Below are positions 16,470 through 25,136 of a stretch of 64,000 nucleotides of DNA, one piece after another. Each line of letters starts with the position of its first letter. Position 1 is the first letter of the stretch. This DNA is from Prauserella_A sp040635515 (GTDB taxonomy: Bacteria; Actinomycetota; Actinomycetes; Mycobacteriales; Pseudonocardiaceae): contig JBEYHY010000012.1 in NCBI GenBank assembly GCA_040635515.1, positions 62,001 to 126,000 on the forward strand, given 5' to 3'. Position numbers and translations under genes: made by a program. A model generated the notes under the pieces. The model made no database searches. It was not told the origin of the DNA and worked only from the letters and a program-made list of their open reading frames with translations.

Positions 16470-17414
16470 CTATCCGGCCAGCGCCTTGACCACGTTGGAA
16501 GGGCTCGGTCTCCCGAGCCGCTCAGCCATCCAGACACTGGTCCGGACGAGCGAGGCGAGATCGACCCCGTGCTCGATGCCGAGACCGTCGAGCAGCCACA
16601 CGAGGTCCTCCGTCGCGAGGTTGCCCGTCGCCGATTCCGCGTAGGGACAGCCACCGAGACCACCGGCAGAAGAATCCACAGTGGACACACCGCGGCCGAG
16701 GGCGGCGAGCGTGTTGGCCAGCGCTTGGCCGTAGGTGTCGTGGAAGTGCACGGCCAGCTTCTCGACACCGACGCCCGCCTCGGCGAAACCGTCGAGCAGC
16801 CGCTCGACCTGTCCTGCGGTGGCGACCCCGATGGTGTCGCCGAGGGAGAGCTGGAAACAGCCGAGATCGAGCAGCCGCCTACCGGCCCGCACCACCTGTT
16901 CCACCGCGACCGGGCCTTCCCACGGGTCGCCGAAACACATGGAAAGGTAGCCGCGAACCCGAAGTCCCCGCGACAGCGCACGCTCGACGGTGGGTTCGAA
17001 CATCGAGAACTGACTGTCGAGAGTCGAGTTGAGATTGCGCTTCGCGAACGTCTCCGTCGCGCTGCCGAACACCGCGATGTCGGCGACACCGGCCGCGAGC
17101 GCCCTTTCCAGGCCACGTTCATTGGGCACCAGCACGGGATAGCTCACGCCATCGCGCCTGGGGAGCCCTTCGAGCAACCGCTCGGCGTCGGCGAGCTGCG
17201 GCACCCACTTCGGATGCACGAAGCTCGTCGCCTCCAGCGTGGTCAGTCCGGCGGCGGCGAGCCGGTCGAGAAATTCCAGCTTCACGCCGACGTCGACGAT
17301 CGCCTTCTCATTCTGCAGACCGTCCCGGGGACCGACTTCCCAGATCGAGACCCTTCGCGGCAGGCCGTCGCCGGAAGGTACCCGCTCCGGAAGGCCCAGC
17401 TCACGTACACCCAT
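16470..17414 (-). CDS. mvaB: Hydroxymethylglutaryl-CoA lyase
   Basis: 314 residues, HMGL-like TIM barrel. The start VSIWEVGPRDGLQNE is the metal/substrate motif of HMG-CoA lyases, and the signature GLGGCPYAE carries the active-site cysteine near the C-terminus. It cleaves HMG-CoA to acetyl-CoA and acetoacetate at the end of leucine degradation, which fits a neighbourhood of acyl-CoA carboxylases. It follows the PH-domain gene by only 5 bases and is probably in the birA transcript. Confidence 0.9.
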   Translation of the reverse strand: MGVRELGLPERVPSGDGLPRRVSIWEVGPRDGLQNEKAIVDVGVKLEFLDRLAAAGLTTLEATSFVHPKWVPQLADAERLLEGLPRRDGVSYPVLVPNERGLERALAAGVADIAVFGSATETFAKRNLNSTLDSQFSMFEPTVERALSRGLRVRGYLSMCFGDPWEGPVAVEQVVRAGRRLLDLGCFQLSLGDTIGVATAGQVERLLDGFAEAGVGVEKLAVHFHDTYGQALANTLAALGRGVSTVDSSAGGLGGCPYAESATGNLATEDLVWLLDGLGIEHGVDLASLVRTSVWMAERLGRPSPSNVVKALAG

Positions 17415-17419
17415 TGCCG

Positions 17420-18022
17420 TCAGCGCCCCCTGCCCCTCGGCTGAGGGGGCGGTTCCTGCTGAGCCTGTCCCTCGAAACCGAAGTCGTCATAGGGATTGTC
17501 GTTGACCTGCCGGTAGATCGCGGTGTGCACCTGCTCGACCTTCGGGATGTCGTCGAAGGTGAGCGGTTCGTCCGACGCGGATTCGATGATGAGCGTCCCG
17601 CAGCCGAAGATCCGGTCGAGCAGCCCGTGCTCGAATCGCACACTGTTGATCCTGGCCATCGGGATGTCGATGCCGGTGCGCTTGACGACGCCCTCGCGCG
17701 CGATGACCCGGTCGGTGGTGACGATGAAGTGAGTGGTCCGCCAGCGCACGAACGGCACGAGGAACAGCGTGACGAGCAACGCGAGCCCGACGACGCCGAC
17801 GGCGATGAGCCCGACCAGGTCCCAGGGGGCTTCGAGGTCTCTCGCGAGCAGCGCGAGCCAGATCCCGAGACCGATCGTCACGATCAGCACGACGAAGGGG
17901 ACGATCAGCATCTTGAAGTGCGGATGCTTGTGCGTGATGACGCGCTCACCGTCACTGAGCAGATCGTCTGGATACGCCACTTCGAACACTCCCCGGACTC
18001 GTGTCTCGCCGTGTGCGCTCAC
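17420..18022 (-). CDS. PH-domain (DUF304/YdbT-like) membrane protein
   Basis: 200 residues. Two adjacent membrane helices (about 37-60 and 70-92) precede a bacterial PH domain containing HFIVTTDRVIAREGVVKR and IPMARINSVRFE, typical of the bPH_2 family. The function is unknown; related proteins are membrane-associated. It sits between birA and mvaB on the same strand, matching the place of Rv3278c beside birA in M. tuberculosis. The C-terminus is Gln/Pro/Arg-rich and probably disordered. Confidence 0.85.
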   Translation of the reverse strand: MSAHGETRVRGVFEVAYPDDLLSDGERVITHKHPHFKMLIVPFVVLIVTIGLGIWLALLARDLEAPWDLVGLIAVGVVGLALLVTLFLVPFVRWRTTHFIVTTDRVIAREGVVKRTGIDIPMARINSVRFEHGLLDRIFGCGTLIIESASDEPLTFDDIPKVEQVHTAIYRQVNDNPYDDFGFEGQAQQEPPPQPRGRGR

Positions 18023-18043
18023 CGTACCGCGCGACCGGCCGAT

Positions 18044-18877
18044 TTACTCCGCGGCCGGGCGCAAGTGAACGACGTCTCCGGCGAAGATCGTTCGCAGCTC
18101 ACCCGAGGCGGTCCTGACGATCAGCGCCCCGCCCGGATCGAGATCGACGGCTTCGCCGACGAGGGAGGGCGCTCCGGCGATCATGATCTTCACCTCGTGC
18201 CCGATGGTGACGCAGTTGGCCAGGTACTCCGGGAGCAGGCCCGCGCTCCCGAGATCGCCGCCGGTGGCCCGCCAGCGGCGTTCGCGCTCGTCGAGCGCGG
18301 TGAGCAGCGCGATGGCGACCTCGGTACGCGACACCGGCCCGTCGGCCAGTTCGGCGAGCGAGACGGCGGGCAGCCCGCCCGGAGCGGGAGGCACGGTGTC
18401 TCGCGGCGCCTTCACGTTCAGTCCCATGCCGAGGATCACCGCTTGCTCGTCGGAGGCCGCCGCCTCGGACAGAATTCCCGCGCACTTGCCGTATCCGTCA
18501 CCCGAGGGCAGCGGGGCGAGCACGTCGTTCGGCCATTTGAGCACCGCCTCAACGCCTACCGCGCGCAACGCGTCCAGCACGGCGAGACCGGCGACGGGCG
18601 CGAGCGAGCCGAGCCCGGAAAGCGGGATCGACGGACGCAGCAACACGCTGCAATACAGGCCCGAACCCGATGGCGAGACCCAGGTCCTGCCTCTTCGCCC
18701 CTGACCTGCCGTCTGCTCCTCCGCGATGAGCACGGACCGGTCGCCGGCACCGCCGACGAGCGCTTCCCTCAGGTCGGCGTTGGTGGATCCGGTACTGGCG
18801 ACGACATCGAGCTCGGCATAGGGACCGGCAGGTCGCACGAGCGCGGCACGCAGCCTCGCGGCGTCGATCCGCTTCAT
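18044..18877 (-). CDS. birA: Biotin--[acetyl-CoA-carboxylase] ligase
   Basis: 277 residues without the N-terminal helix-turn-helix of E. coli BirA, so a ligase-only enzyme. Motifs include the biotin-binding STNADLRE, the adenylate loop GQGRRGRTWVSPSGSGLY, LKWPNDVL and GMGLNVKA. It would biotinylate the carrier lysine of AccA3 encoded about 10 kb away. The ATG at 18877 is chosen because the enzyme fold starts there and a TAGGGT box lies 7 bases upstream; longer frames overlap the divergent accD5 gene. Confidence 0.93.
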   Translation of the reverse strand: MKRIDAARLRAALVRPAGPYAELDVVASTGSTNADLREALVGGAGDRSVLIAEEQTAGQGRRGRTWVSPSGSGLYCSVLLRPSIPLSGLGSLAPVAGLAVLDALRAVGVEAVLKWPNDVLAPLPSGDGYGKCAGILSEAAASDEQAVILGMGLNVKAPRDTVPPAPGGLPAVSLAELADGPVSRTEVAIALLTALDERERRWRATGGDLGSAGLLPEYLANCVTIGHEVKIMIAGAPSLVGEAVDLDPGGALIVRTASGELRTIFAGDVVHLRPAAE

Positions 18878-18884
18878 GGCGGCA

Positions 18885-18890
18885 ACCCTA
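18885..18890 (-). promoter_or_regulatory. Putative -10 box of leaderless birA transcript
   Basis: TAGGGT on the minus strand ends 7 bases before the birA ATG, with no Shine-Dalgarno between. The intergenic region shared with accD5 is 88 bases. Confidence 0.4.
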
Positions 18891-18951
18891 ATGACCACGC
18901 ACAACGACCCGGCGTTGCCTACGCCACAGCTCGGGGCTTGTGTCCGATGGC

Positions 18952-18957
18952 TAAGCT
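18952..18957 (+). promoter_or_regulatory. Putative -10 box of accD5
   Basis: TAAGCT lies 8 bases before the accD5 ATG, with no Shine-Dalgarno, consistent with a leaderless or near-leaderless mRNA. Confidence 0.4.
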
Positions 18958-18965
18958 CGGGCTTC

Positions 18966-20606
18966 ATGAGTAGCGCGACGGAGCCGATCGGGACGCCTCC
19001 CGCAGAAGAGCCGGACATTCACACCACGGCCGGCAAACTCGCCGACCTTTATGTGCGCTACTCCGAGGCGGTGCACGCCGGCTCGGCCCGCGCGGTGGAG
19101 CGGCAGCACGCCAAGGGGAAGAAGACCGCACGCGAGCGCATCGACCTGCTGCTGGACGAGGGTTCGTTCGTCGAACTCGACGAGTTCGCCAGGCACCGCT
19201 CGACGAACTTCGGCCAGGAGGACAACCGCCCCTACGGCGACGGCGTCGTGACCGGGTACGGCACGGTCGACGGCCGTCCCGTGTGCGTGTTCAGCCAGGA
19301 CGTCACGGTGTTCGGCGGCTCGCTCGGCGAGGTGTACGGCGAGAAGATCGTCAAGGTCATGGATCTGGCCATCAAGACGGGCAGGCCCATCATCGGCATC
19401 AACGAGGGCGGAGGGGCGCGCATTCAGGAGGGCGTCGTCTCGCTCGGCCTCTACGGCGAGATCTTCCGGCGCAACACGCTCGCCTCCGGGGTCGTTCCGC
19501 AGATCTCGCTGATCATGGGCGCCAACGCGGGAGGGCACGTCTACTCCCCCGCGCTCACCGACTTCGTGGTGATGGTCGACCAGACCTCGCACATGTTCAT
19601 CACCGGCCCCGACGTGATCAAGACGGTGACCGGCGAGGAGGTCTCGTTCGAAGACCTCGGCGGTGGCAGGACCCACAACACGAAATCGGGCAACGCGCAC
19701 TACCTCGGCTCCGACGAGGAGGACGCGATCGCCTACGTCAAGGAGCTGCTGGGCTTCCTGCCGAGCAACAACCTGTCCGAGCCGCCGGTGTTCGAGCCGG
19801 TCGAGCCGGGTGGCGAGTCGATCGCCGACGGGGTCACCGACACCGACCGCGAGCTGGACACACTCGTTCCGGATTCGCCGAACCAGCCCTACGACATGCA
19901 CGAGGTCATTACGAGGGTCGTCGACGACGGCGACTTCCTTGAGGTCCACGAGCTGTTCGCGCCCAACGTGCTGACCGGCTTCGGCAGGATCGACGGCAAC
20001 AGCGTCGGCATCGTCGCCAACCAGCCGACCCAGTTCGCGGGCTGCCTCGACATCGACGCCTCGGAGAAGGCGGCGCGGTTCGTGCGTACCTGCGACGCCT
20101 TCAACGTCCCCGTGCTGACCTTCGTCGACGTTCCCGGCTTCCTTCCCGGCACCGACCAGGAGTGGAACGGCATCATCAGGCACGGCGCGAAACTGATCTA
20201 CGCCTACGCCGAGGCGACGGTGCCGCTGGTCACCGTCATCACGCGCAAGGCCTACGGCGGCGCCTACGACGTGATGGGGTCGAAGCACCTCGGCGCCGAC
20301 GTGAACGTGGCGTGGCCGACCGCGCAGATCGCGGTCATGGGAGCTCAGGGCGCGGCGAACATCGTGCACCGCAAGACCCTCGCGAACGCGGCGGATTCCG
20401 GTGAGGACGTCGAGGCACTGCGCGCAAGGCTGATCCAGGAATACGAGGACACGCTGTGCAACCCGTACGTCGCCGCCGAGCGCGGCTACGTCGACGGCGT
20501 GATCCCGCCTGCCCACACCCGCGGCTATATCGCGCGAGCGCTGCGCATGCTGCGCGAGAAGCGCGAGACGCTGCCGCCCAAGAAGCACGGGAACATCCCG
20601 CTGTGA
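18966..20606 (+). CDS. accD5: Acyl-CoA carboxylase beta (carboxyltransferase) subunit
   Basis: 546 residues, two crotonase-like halves typical of AccD/PccB. It carries carboxyl transfer from biotin to propionyl-CoA (and possibly acetyl-CoA). Seen motifs: GGGARIQEGV and IMGANAGGHVYSP in the N half, DVPGFLPGTDQEWNGIIRHG and the KAYGGAYDVMGSK oxyanion segment in the C half. The Asp in the DVPGFLPGTDQE stretch is typical of propionyl-preferring enzymes. Start ATG 18966, inferred from a TAAGCT box and the family N-terminus. It overlaps accE5 by 4 bases, and the order birA-accD5-accE5-maf matches M. tuberculosis, which is the basis for the name. Confidence 0.93.
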   Translation: MSSATEPIGTPPAEEPDIHTTAGKLADLYVRYSEAVHAGSARAVERQHAKGKKTARERIDLLLDEGSFVELDEFARHRSTNFGQEDNRPYGDGVVTGYGTVDGRPVCVFSQDVTVFGGSLGEVYGEKIVKVMDLAIKTGRPIIGINEGGGARIQEGVVSLGLYGEIFRRNTLASGVVPQISLIMGANAGGHVYSPALTDFVVMVDQTSHMFITGPDVIKTVTGEEVSFEDLGGGRTHNTKSGNAHYLGSDEEDAIAYVKELLGFLPSNNLSEPPVFEPVEPGGESIADGVTDTDRELDTLVPDSPNQPYDMHEVITRVVDDGDFLEVHELFAPNVLTGFGRIDGNSVGIVANQPTQFAGCLDIDASEKAARFVRTCDAFNVPVLTFVDVPGFLPGTDQEWNGIIRHGAKLIYAYAEATVPLVTVITRKAYGGAYDVMGSKHLGADVNVAWPTAQIAVMGAQGAANIVHRKTLANAADSGEDVEALRARLIQEYEDTLCNPYVAAERGYVDGVIPPAHTRGYIARALRMLREKRETLPPKKHGNIPL

Positions 20607-20839
20607 GCGCCGCCGAGGAGAACGAGCGGAAGCCGTTGCTGAGGGTCGTTCGCGGCAACCCCGACGACGCGGAACTGGCCGCACTGGCCGCCGTCGTCGC
20701 GGGGATGGCGGCTTCCGGTGCCGCGGAGGACACCGCCGCACCGCCGCGCCGGTCGCGGTGGGCTGACAGGGCGACGCTGATGCGGTCGCCGCTGCGTCCC
20801 GGCGAAGGAGCGTGGCGAGCCTCGGCGCTACCTCGCTGA
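20603..20839 (+). CDS. accE5: Acyl-CoA carboxylase epsilon subunit
   Basis: 78 residues, hydrophilic. The core LLRVVRGNPDDAELAALAAV and the C-terminal SRWADRATLMR are the hallmark of the small epsilon subunit that tethers AccD5 to AccA3 in actinobacterial carboxylases. The GTG start overlaps the accD5 stop in a GTGA. The 3' end overlaps the convergent MFS gene by 12 bases. Confidence 0.9.
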   Translation: MSAAEENERKPLLRVVRGNPDDAELAALAAVVAGMAASGAAEDTAAPPRRSRWADRATLMRSPLRPGEGAWRASALPR

Positions 20840-22117
20840 GGCCGGTACCGAGATCGACTGCTCACCGGTACGGCCGGTGTCGCCGGGTAACGGCACACCG
20901 GCGTGCCGGTGCAACCGGATCACGGCGAGCAGTCCTCCCGCGGCCAGCACGAGCGGTACCGCGAACGCGGCCCTGTGGGCGTCCGGCGGCGCCATACCGG
21001 ATCCGGACAATGTGTCCAGCAACACACCGGTGCCGAACTGGGCGACGACGGCGAAGCTGAAGCCGCCCATGTTCGCCACGCCGGTGGCGATGCCCGCTCG
21101 GTGGACCGCGTTGCTCGACCTGGCAAGGTCGAAAGCCAGCATGCTGACGCCGCCGCAGGCTCCGATGAAAAACAGCACGACGGCGAGCAGCCAGGACGGC
21201 GCGGGGCCCGGAACGGCGACGAGCATTGCTCCGCAGCCGGTCGTGACGAGCGCCGCGCCGAGCACGAGCGGTGCCCTCACCGGTGGTCTGCGGGAGGCGA
21301 GCCTGCCGCAGACCGTGCTGACCAGGACGAAGCCGAGCACGACCACGGCGAGCAGACTGCCCGCCCCCGCCGGCGTTCTCTCGTGGGCGGTCACGAGATA
21401 AGGCTGGCCGAGTACGGCGGTGAAGGACACGAACGTGCCCATGAGCGTGAAGTGGGTCCACATCGCGTGCCTGGTTCCCGGCGTCCGCCATGCCTGACGC
21501 AACCCCGTGAGCGGTCGTTCGACCGCCTTGGCCCTGCTTTCGACCCCTGACGGCGCCTCTTTGAGCGCGATCGCGGTCGTGACGAGCACGACGACGGTGA
21601 CAGCGGCGGCGATCAGGAAGGCACCGGTCCAGCCTCGCGCCTCCAGCAACGCCGAAAGCGGCGCCGTGGCGATGAGCTGACCGAGTCCGCCGATCATGCC
21701 GGTCAGCGAGGCGACGAAGGCGTATCGGGATCCGGCGAACCAGTTGTGCACGATGCGCAGGGTGCTGACGAACATGCATGCGTCACCGGCACCGATCAGC
21801 GCCCTGCCCGCCATGGCCGCCGCGAACCCGCCCGCCAGCGCGAACAGGATCGTGCCTGCCGCCATGGCGATCATCCCCGCCAGCAGCAGGCGGCGAGGAC
21901 CGAACCGATCGGCCCCGATGCCCACCGGCACCTGCAGCGCGGCGTACAGCGCGAGCTGCACGACCGAGAAGGCCGCCAGCCCCGTCGCGTCGATCCCGAA
22001 CCGTTCCTGCGCGGTCAGTCCCGCCACCGAAAGGCTCATCCGGTGGAAGAGAGCCGACAGGTAGCAGAGCGCTCCCAGTCCCCACATCACCCACGGCAGC
22101 CATGTCCCGCCCCGCAC
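20828..22117 (-). CDS. MFS transporter
   Basis: 429 residues with 12 predicted helices. The loop between helices 2 and 3 reads GIGADRFGPRRLLLAG, the classic MFS motif A. The transported compound cannot be inferred. The GTG at 22117 has an AAGGGG Shine-Dalgarno. It is divergent from a GntR/FadR-type regulator across an 8-bp inverted repeat, so that regulator probably controls it; such pairs often handle organic acids or related carbon sources. Confidence 0.85.
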   Translation of the reverse strand: MRGGTWLPWVMWGLGALCYLSALFHRMSLSVAGLTAQERFGIDATGLAAFSVVQLALYAALQVPVGIGADRFGPRRLLLAGMIAMAAGTILFALAGGFAAAMAGRALIGAGDACMFVSTLRIVHNWFAGSRYAFVASLTGMIGGLGQLIATAPLSALLEARGWTGAFLIAAAVTVVVLVTTAIALKEAPSGVESRAKAVERPLTGLRQAWRTPGTRHAMWTHFTLMGTFVSFTAVLGQPYLVTAHERTPAGAGSLLAVVVLGFVLVSTVCGRLASRRPPVRAPLVLGAALVTTGCGAMLVAVPGPAPSWLLAVVLFFIGACGGVSMLAFDLARSSNAVHRAGIATGVANMGGFSFAVVAQFGTGVLLDTLSGSGMAPPDAHRAAFAVPLVLAAGGLLAVIRLHRHAGVPLPGDTGRTGEQSISVPASAR

Positions 22118-22134
22118 TCACGAACCCCTTGCAC

Positions 22135-22165
22135 GCATCTTGTATCTATCTCGCATTCAAGATGC
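22135..22165. promoter_or_regulatory. Inverted repeat, candidate GntR operator
   Basis: GCATCTTG (22135-22142) and CAAGATGC (22158-22165) form a perfect 8-bp inverted repeat with a 15-base spacer, between the divergent MFS and GntR genes. It lies just upstream of the GntR start, a position suited to autoregulation and control of the transporter. Confidence 0.6.
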
Positions 22166-22169
22166 TCGC

Positions 22170-22175
22170 TACCAT
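22170..22175 (+). promoter_or_regulatory. Putative -10 box of leaderless GntR transcript
   Basis: TACCAT is followed by 6 bases and then the ATG at 22182, with no Shine-Dalgarno. Confidence 0.45.
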
Positions 22176-22181
22176 GCGGGC

Positions 22182-22838
22182 ATGTCAACGAGCGGCCGGT
22201 CACAGCCCAAGGCGGCCGGCGAGCGCGCCTACGAATGGGTCAAGGAACGCATCCTCGACGGGCGCTTCGAAGGCGGGCTCCTGCTCAGCGAGGGCGAGGC
22301 GGCGGTCGCGTTGCGCCTTTCCCGCACGCCGGTGAGGGAAGCGTTCCTGCGGCTTGAGGTGGAGGGCCTGCTGCGGCTCTATCCCAAGCGCGGTGCGCTC
22401 GTGGTGCCGGTGTCGGCGGGCGAGGTGAACGAGGTCAGCGAAGCGCGGCTGCTCGTGGAGAACCACGCGGCGGCCGCCGTCATCGCGGCGGGAGACCACA
22501 AGATGGTCGCCGACCGCATGGCCGAGGTACTCGCCGCCCAGCGCGCACTCGATCTGCCATCGGAGACCGCCCGGTTCTCCACCCTCGACAGGGAATTCCA
22601 CGCGCTGCTCGTCGAAGCGGCGGGCAACAGCCTGCTCACCCACTTCTACTCGGGACTGCGCGACCGGCAGGTCAGGATGGCGAACTCGGCGCTGCATCGC
22701 ACGCCGGGCAGGCGCGAGGGGATCCTGTCGCAGCACGAACGCCTGTGCGCACTGCTGCGCGACGGTGAGACCGCCGCGTTCGCGGACCAGCTCACCGAAC
22801 ACATCACCGGCACCCACGGCGCACTGCTCGATCACTGA
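22182..22838 (+). CDS. GntR-family regulator, FadR subfamily (FCD domain)
   Basis: 218 residues. The winged helix-turn-helix spans about residues 10-75 (AVALRLSRTPVREAFLRLEVEGLL is the recognition region) and the C-terminal helical FCD effector domain follows, with EARLLVENHA and a metal/ligand-type DREFH. The ATG at 22182 is preferred over a frame opening at 22140 because it is 6 bases after a TACCAT box and downstream of the inverted repeat. It probably represses the divergent MFS gene. A large hairpin 56 bases past the stop may end its transcript. Confidence 0.88.
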   Translation: MSTSGRSQPKAAGERAYEWVKERILDGRFEGGLLLSEGEAAVALRLSRTPVREAFLRLEVEGLLRLYPKRGALVVPVSAGEVNEVSEARLLVENHAAAAVIAAGDHKMVADRMAEVLAAQRALDLPSETARFSTLDREFHALLVEAAGNSLLTHFYSGLRDRQVRMANSALHRTPGRREGILSQHERLCALLRDGETAAFADQLTEHITGTHGALLDH

Positions 22839-22894
22839 CGCCTCGCGACAACCGGTCGCCCAGCCGCGGCGCGCTCCTGCCGTGCCCAAATCGA

Positions 22895-22941
22895 AGCAAG
22901 GGAGCTTTGCTACCGCCTGGCGGTAGCAAAGCTCCCTTGCT
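22895..22941. repeat. Dispersed hairpin repeat, copy 1
   Basis: A perfect 22-bp inverted repeat (22895-22916 and 22920-22941) with a 3-base loop, 56 bases after the GntR stop and before padR. The same element recurs at 31148, 40526 and 60210. Position suggests a terminator or mRNA 3'-end structure, although no U tract follows. Confidence 0.9.
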
Positions 22942-22977
22942 CTCGTCCCGAGGTGTTCCATCCACTTGCTCCACGCG

Positions 22978-23027
22978 TTATAGTCCACGTGGAATAAACG
23001 ATCTGGATCAATTGAAGGGGACTATAA
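22978..23027. promoter_or_regulatory. Candidate PadR operator and promoter
   Basis: TTATAGTCC (22978-22986) and GGACTATAA (23019-23027) form a perfect 9-bp inverted repeat; the 10-bp palindrome TCCACGTGGA (22984-22993) overlaps the left arm. TTCCAT (22956-22961) and TATAGT (22979-22984) with a 17-base spacer look like the promoter, so binding to the left arm would block the -10. Confidence 0.55.
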
Positions 23028-23033
23028 AAGATC

Positions 23034-23666
23034 ATGGCCACGGCGAAGCTCACGCCACTGGCGATGGCCGTGCTGGAACTCCTGCACGAGCGGCCCATGC
23101 ATCCGTACGAGATGAACCAGCTCATGCGGCGCCGGCACGTCTCGAACAGGGTGACCGTCAAGGCGGGGTCGCTGTACCACACGGTCGAACGGCTCGTCGG
23201 CCACGGATTCGCCGAGATCGTCGACACCCGCAGGGAAGGAAAACGGCCGGAACGCACGGTCTACGCCATCACCCCGGCTGGGCGCGACGCCTTCGACGAA
23301 CGCGCGAAAGCCATCCTCGGCACCGTCGCCCACGAGCACCCCGAGTTCCTGACCGGGCTCGCCGTGATCGACGACCTCGACCGCGACGACGTGCTGCACG
23401 AGTTGAACCACAGGGCGTTGCGGCTGGAAGCCGAGATCGCCAAGGACGACGTGATCGCCGAGGAATTGCGCGCGAGGCAGCTGCCTGAAACCTATTGGCT
23501 CGACTGGCGGTACTCGATGGCGCACCGGCGGTTCGAACTGGAGTGGGTACGCGACCTGCTCGACGACATCACCACGGGAAAGCTGACCTGGACGCGCGGC
23601 GAGAACCGCCGCCGCGAACCGAGCGAGGAATCCACCGAGAGAAGAACCGATGAAGCGGCAAGTTAG
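23034..23666 (+). CDS. PadR-family transcriptional regulator
   Basis: 210 residues. The N-terminal winged helix carries the PadR signature HPYEMNQLM and VKAGSLYHTVERLVGHGFAE; a C-terminal helical Vir_act_alpha_C-like domain follows (about 95-180) and a charged tail. PadR proteins usually repress an adjacent efflux pump and are released by its substrates. The 3' end overlaps the DHA2 pump gene by 17 bases, so they are coupled. AAGGGG upstream of the ATG is a plausible ribosome binding site. Confidence 0.9.
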   Translation: MATAKLTPLAMAVLELLHERPMHPYEMNQLMRRRHVSNRVTVKAGSLYHTVERLVGHGFAEIVDTRREGKRPERTVYAITPAGRDAFDERAKAILGTVAHEHPEFLTGLAVIDDLDRDDVLHELNHRALRLEAEIAKDDVIAEELRARQLPETYWLDWRYSMAHRRFELEWVRDLLDDITTGKLTWTRGENRRREPSEESTERRTDEAAS

Positions 23667-25095
23667 CCCTTGGCCTGCCCTTGGGGCACTGTGCCTCGGC
23701 TTTTTCATGATCCTGCTCGACACGACGATCGTGTCGATCGCCATTCCGGCCATGGTGCGAGGACTGGGCACCGACCTGAACTCCGTTGTCTGGGTACTGA
23801 GCGTCTACCTGCTGACCTACGCCGTCCCGATGCTGTTCACCAGCAGGCTCGGCGACCGGTACGGGCCGAAGCGGGTTTTCGTCGCGGGGCTCGTCGTATT
23901 CACGCTGGCCTCGCTGTGGTGCGGACTGTCGGGAACGGCCGAAATGCTCATCGCGGCCCGCGCGGTACAGGGCATCGGCGCCGCGTTGCTGACCCCGCAG
24001 ACGCTGGCGTTCATCACCCACCTGTTCCCTCCCGCGAAACGCGGCCCCGCCATGGGGTTGTGGGGCGGTGTCGCGGGGCTGGCGACCATCACCGGACCGC
24101 TGCTCGGCGGCGTGCTCGTCGACCACCTCGGCTGGGAATGGATCTTCTTCGTCAACGTGCCCATCGGTGTCATCGCGCTCATGCTGACGATGGTGCTCGT
24201 TCCCGACTGGCAGCCACGACGCTCGCACAGCTTCGACATCCCCGGCATCCTGCTCTCCGGAGCCGGTCTGTTGTGCGTGGTCTTCGGCATCCAGAACGGC
24301 CAGCACTACAGGTGGGGACCGGTGTGGGGGCCGGTGACCATTCCCGAAATCATCGGCGCCGGGGTCCTGCTGCTCGTCGCCTTCGTGCTGTGGCAGCGGT
24401 TCAACCGGCACGAGCCGCTGCTCCCGTTGCGGATCTTCAAGCAGCGGACGTTCTCGGCGGGCACGGTTACCGCGGCCACGGTCGGTTTCGCGATGACCGG
24501 CATGTTCCTTCCGCTCGTGGTGTACGTCCAGGAAGCGCTCGACCTCTCCCCCACGGAAGCGGGTGTGCTCACCGCTCCCATGTCGCTGCTCGCCGGAATC
24601 ACCGCCCCGTTCGCCGGACGGCTGTCCGACCGGCTCAACCCGAAGTACCTCGTGATGTTCGGGCTGTTCGCGCTGGCGGCGGGGCTCGGGGTCATCGCGC
24701 TGCAGGCCGGGCCGCACAGCAGCCCGTGGTCGTTCGTACCGGCGCTGCTGGTCTGCGGGCTCGGCATCGGGTTCACCTTCTCCCCGATGTCGAACGCCAC
24801 GATGGGCGCGATCGAACCCGCGCTCACCGGAGCGGGCTCCGGCATCTTCAACACCTCACGCCAGGTGGGCGGGGTTCTCGGCAGCGCGGCGACCGGCGTG
24901 CTGCTGCAGGCGAGGATCAGCGCGTCCGTGACCGAGCCCGGCAATGCCGAGGCCGCCCGTGAAGGGCTGACCCACGCGGCGAAGCAGACCATGCTGCTGC
25001 CGGTGCTCGTCCTGCTGACCGGGGTCGTGGTGGCCTCGACGATGCGCACCCGGCGACCGGCGCCCGCGCACCCCTCCGAGGCCGCCACCTCGTAA
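23650..25095 (+). CDS. MFS drug efflux transporter, DHA2 (EmrB/QacA) family
   Basis: 481 residues with 14 predicted helices. The first helix ends in LDTTIVSIAIPAM, the DHA2 motif D1, loop 2-3 has SRLGDRYGPKRVF (motif A) and helix 5 has the GPLLGGVLVDHLGWEWIFFVN motif C. These antiporters expel drugs or secondary metabolites using the proton gradient. It lies in a two-gene operon with padR, so expression is probably induced by its own substrates. Confidence 0.9.
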   Translation: MKRQVSPWPALGALCLGFFMILLDTTIVSIAIPAMVRGLGTDLNSVVWVLSVYLLTYAVPMLFTSRLGDRYGPKRVFVAGLVVFTLASLWCGLSGTAEMLIAARAVQGIGAALLTPQTLAFITHLFPPAKRGPAMGLWGGVAGLATITGPLLGGVLVDHLGWEWIFFVNVPIGVIALMLTMVLVPDWQPRRSHSFDIPGILLSGAGLLCVVFGIQNGQHYRWGPVWGPVTIPEIIGAGVLLLVAFVLWQRFNRHEPLLPLRIFKQRTFSAGTVTAATVGFAMTGMFLPLVVYVQEALDLSPTEAGVLTAPMSLLAGITAPFAGRLSDRLNPKYLVMFGLFALAAGLGVIALQAGPHSSPWSFVPALLVCGLGIGFTFSPMSNATMGAIEPALTGAGSGIFNTSRQVGGVLGSAATGVLLQARISASVTEPGNAEAAREGLTHAAKQTMLLPVLVLLTGVVVASTMRTRRPAPAHPSEAATS

Positions 25096-25124
25096 CCCGC
25101 ACCTGAGTGACTGCCGGGCGCATC

Positions 25125-25130
25125 TAGGCT
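25125..25130 (+). promoter_or_regulatory. Putative -10 box of leaderless maf transcript
   Basis: TAGGCT is followed by 6 bases and the GTG at 25137; no Shine-Dalgarno is present. Confidence 0.45.
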
Positions 25131-25136
25131 TGCCGG

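Noticed and set aside
18951..20741. Long antisense ORF (596 codons) opposite accD5
   Set aside because: It lies wholly against a strongly supported carboxylase gene, has arginine/valine-rich shadow composition and no domain. High-GC genes routinely leave open antisense frames.
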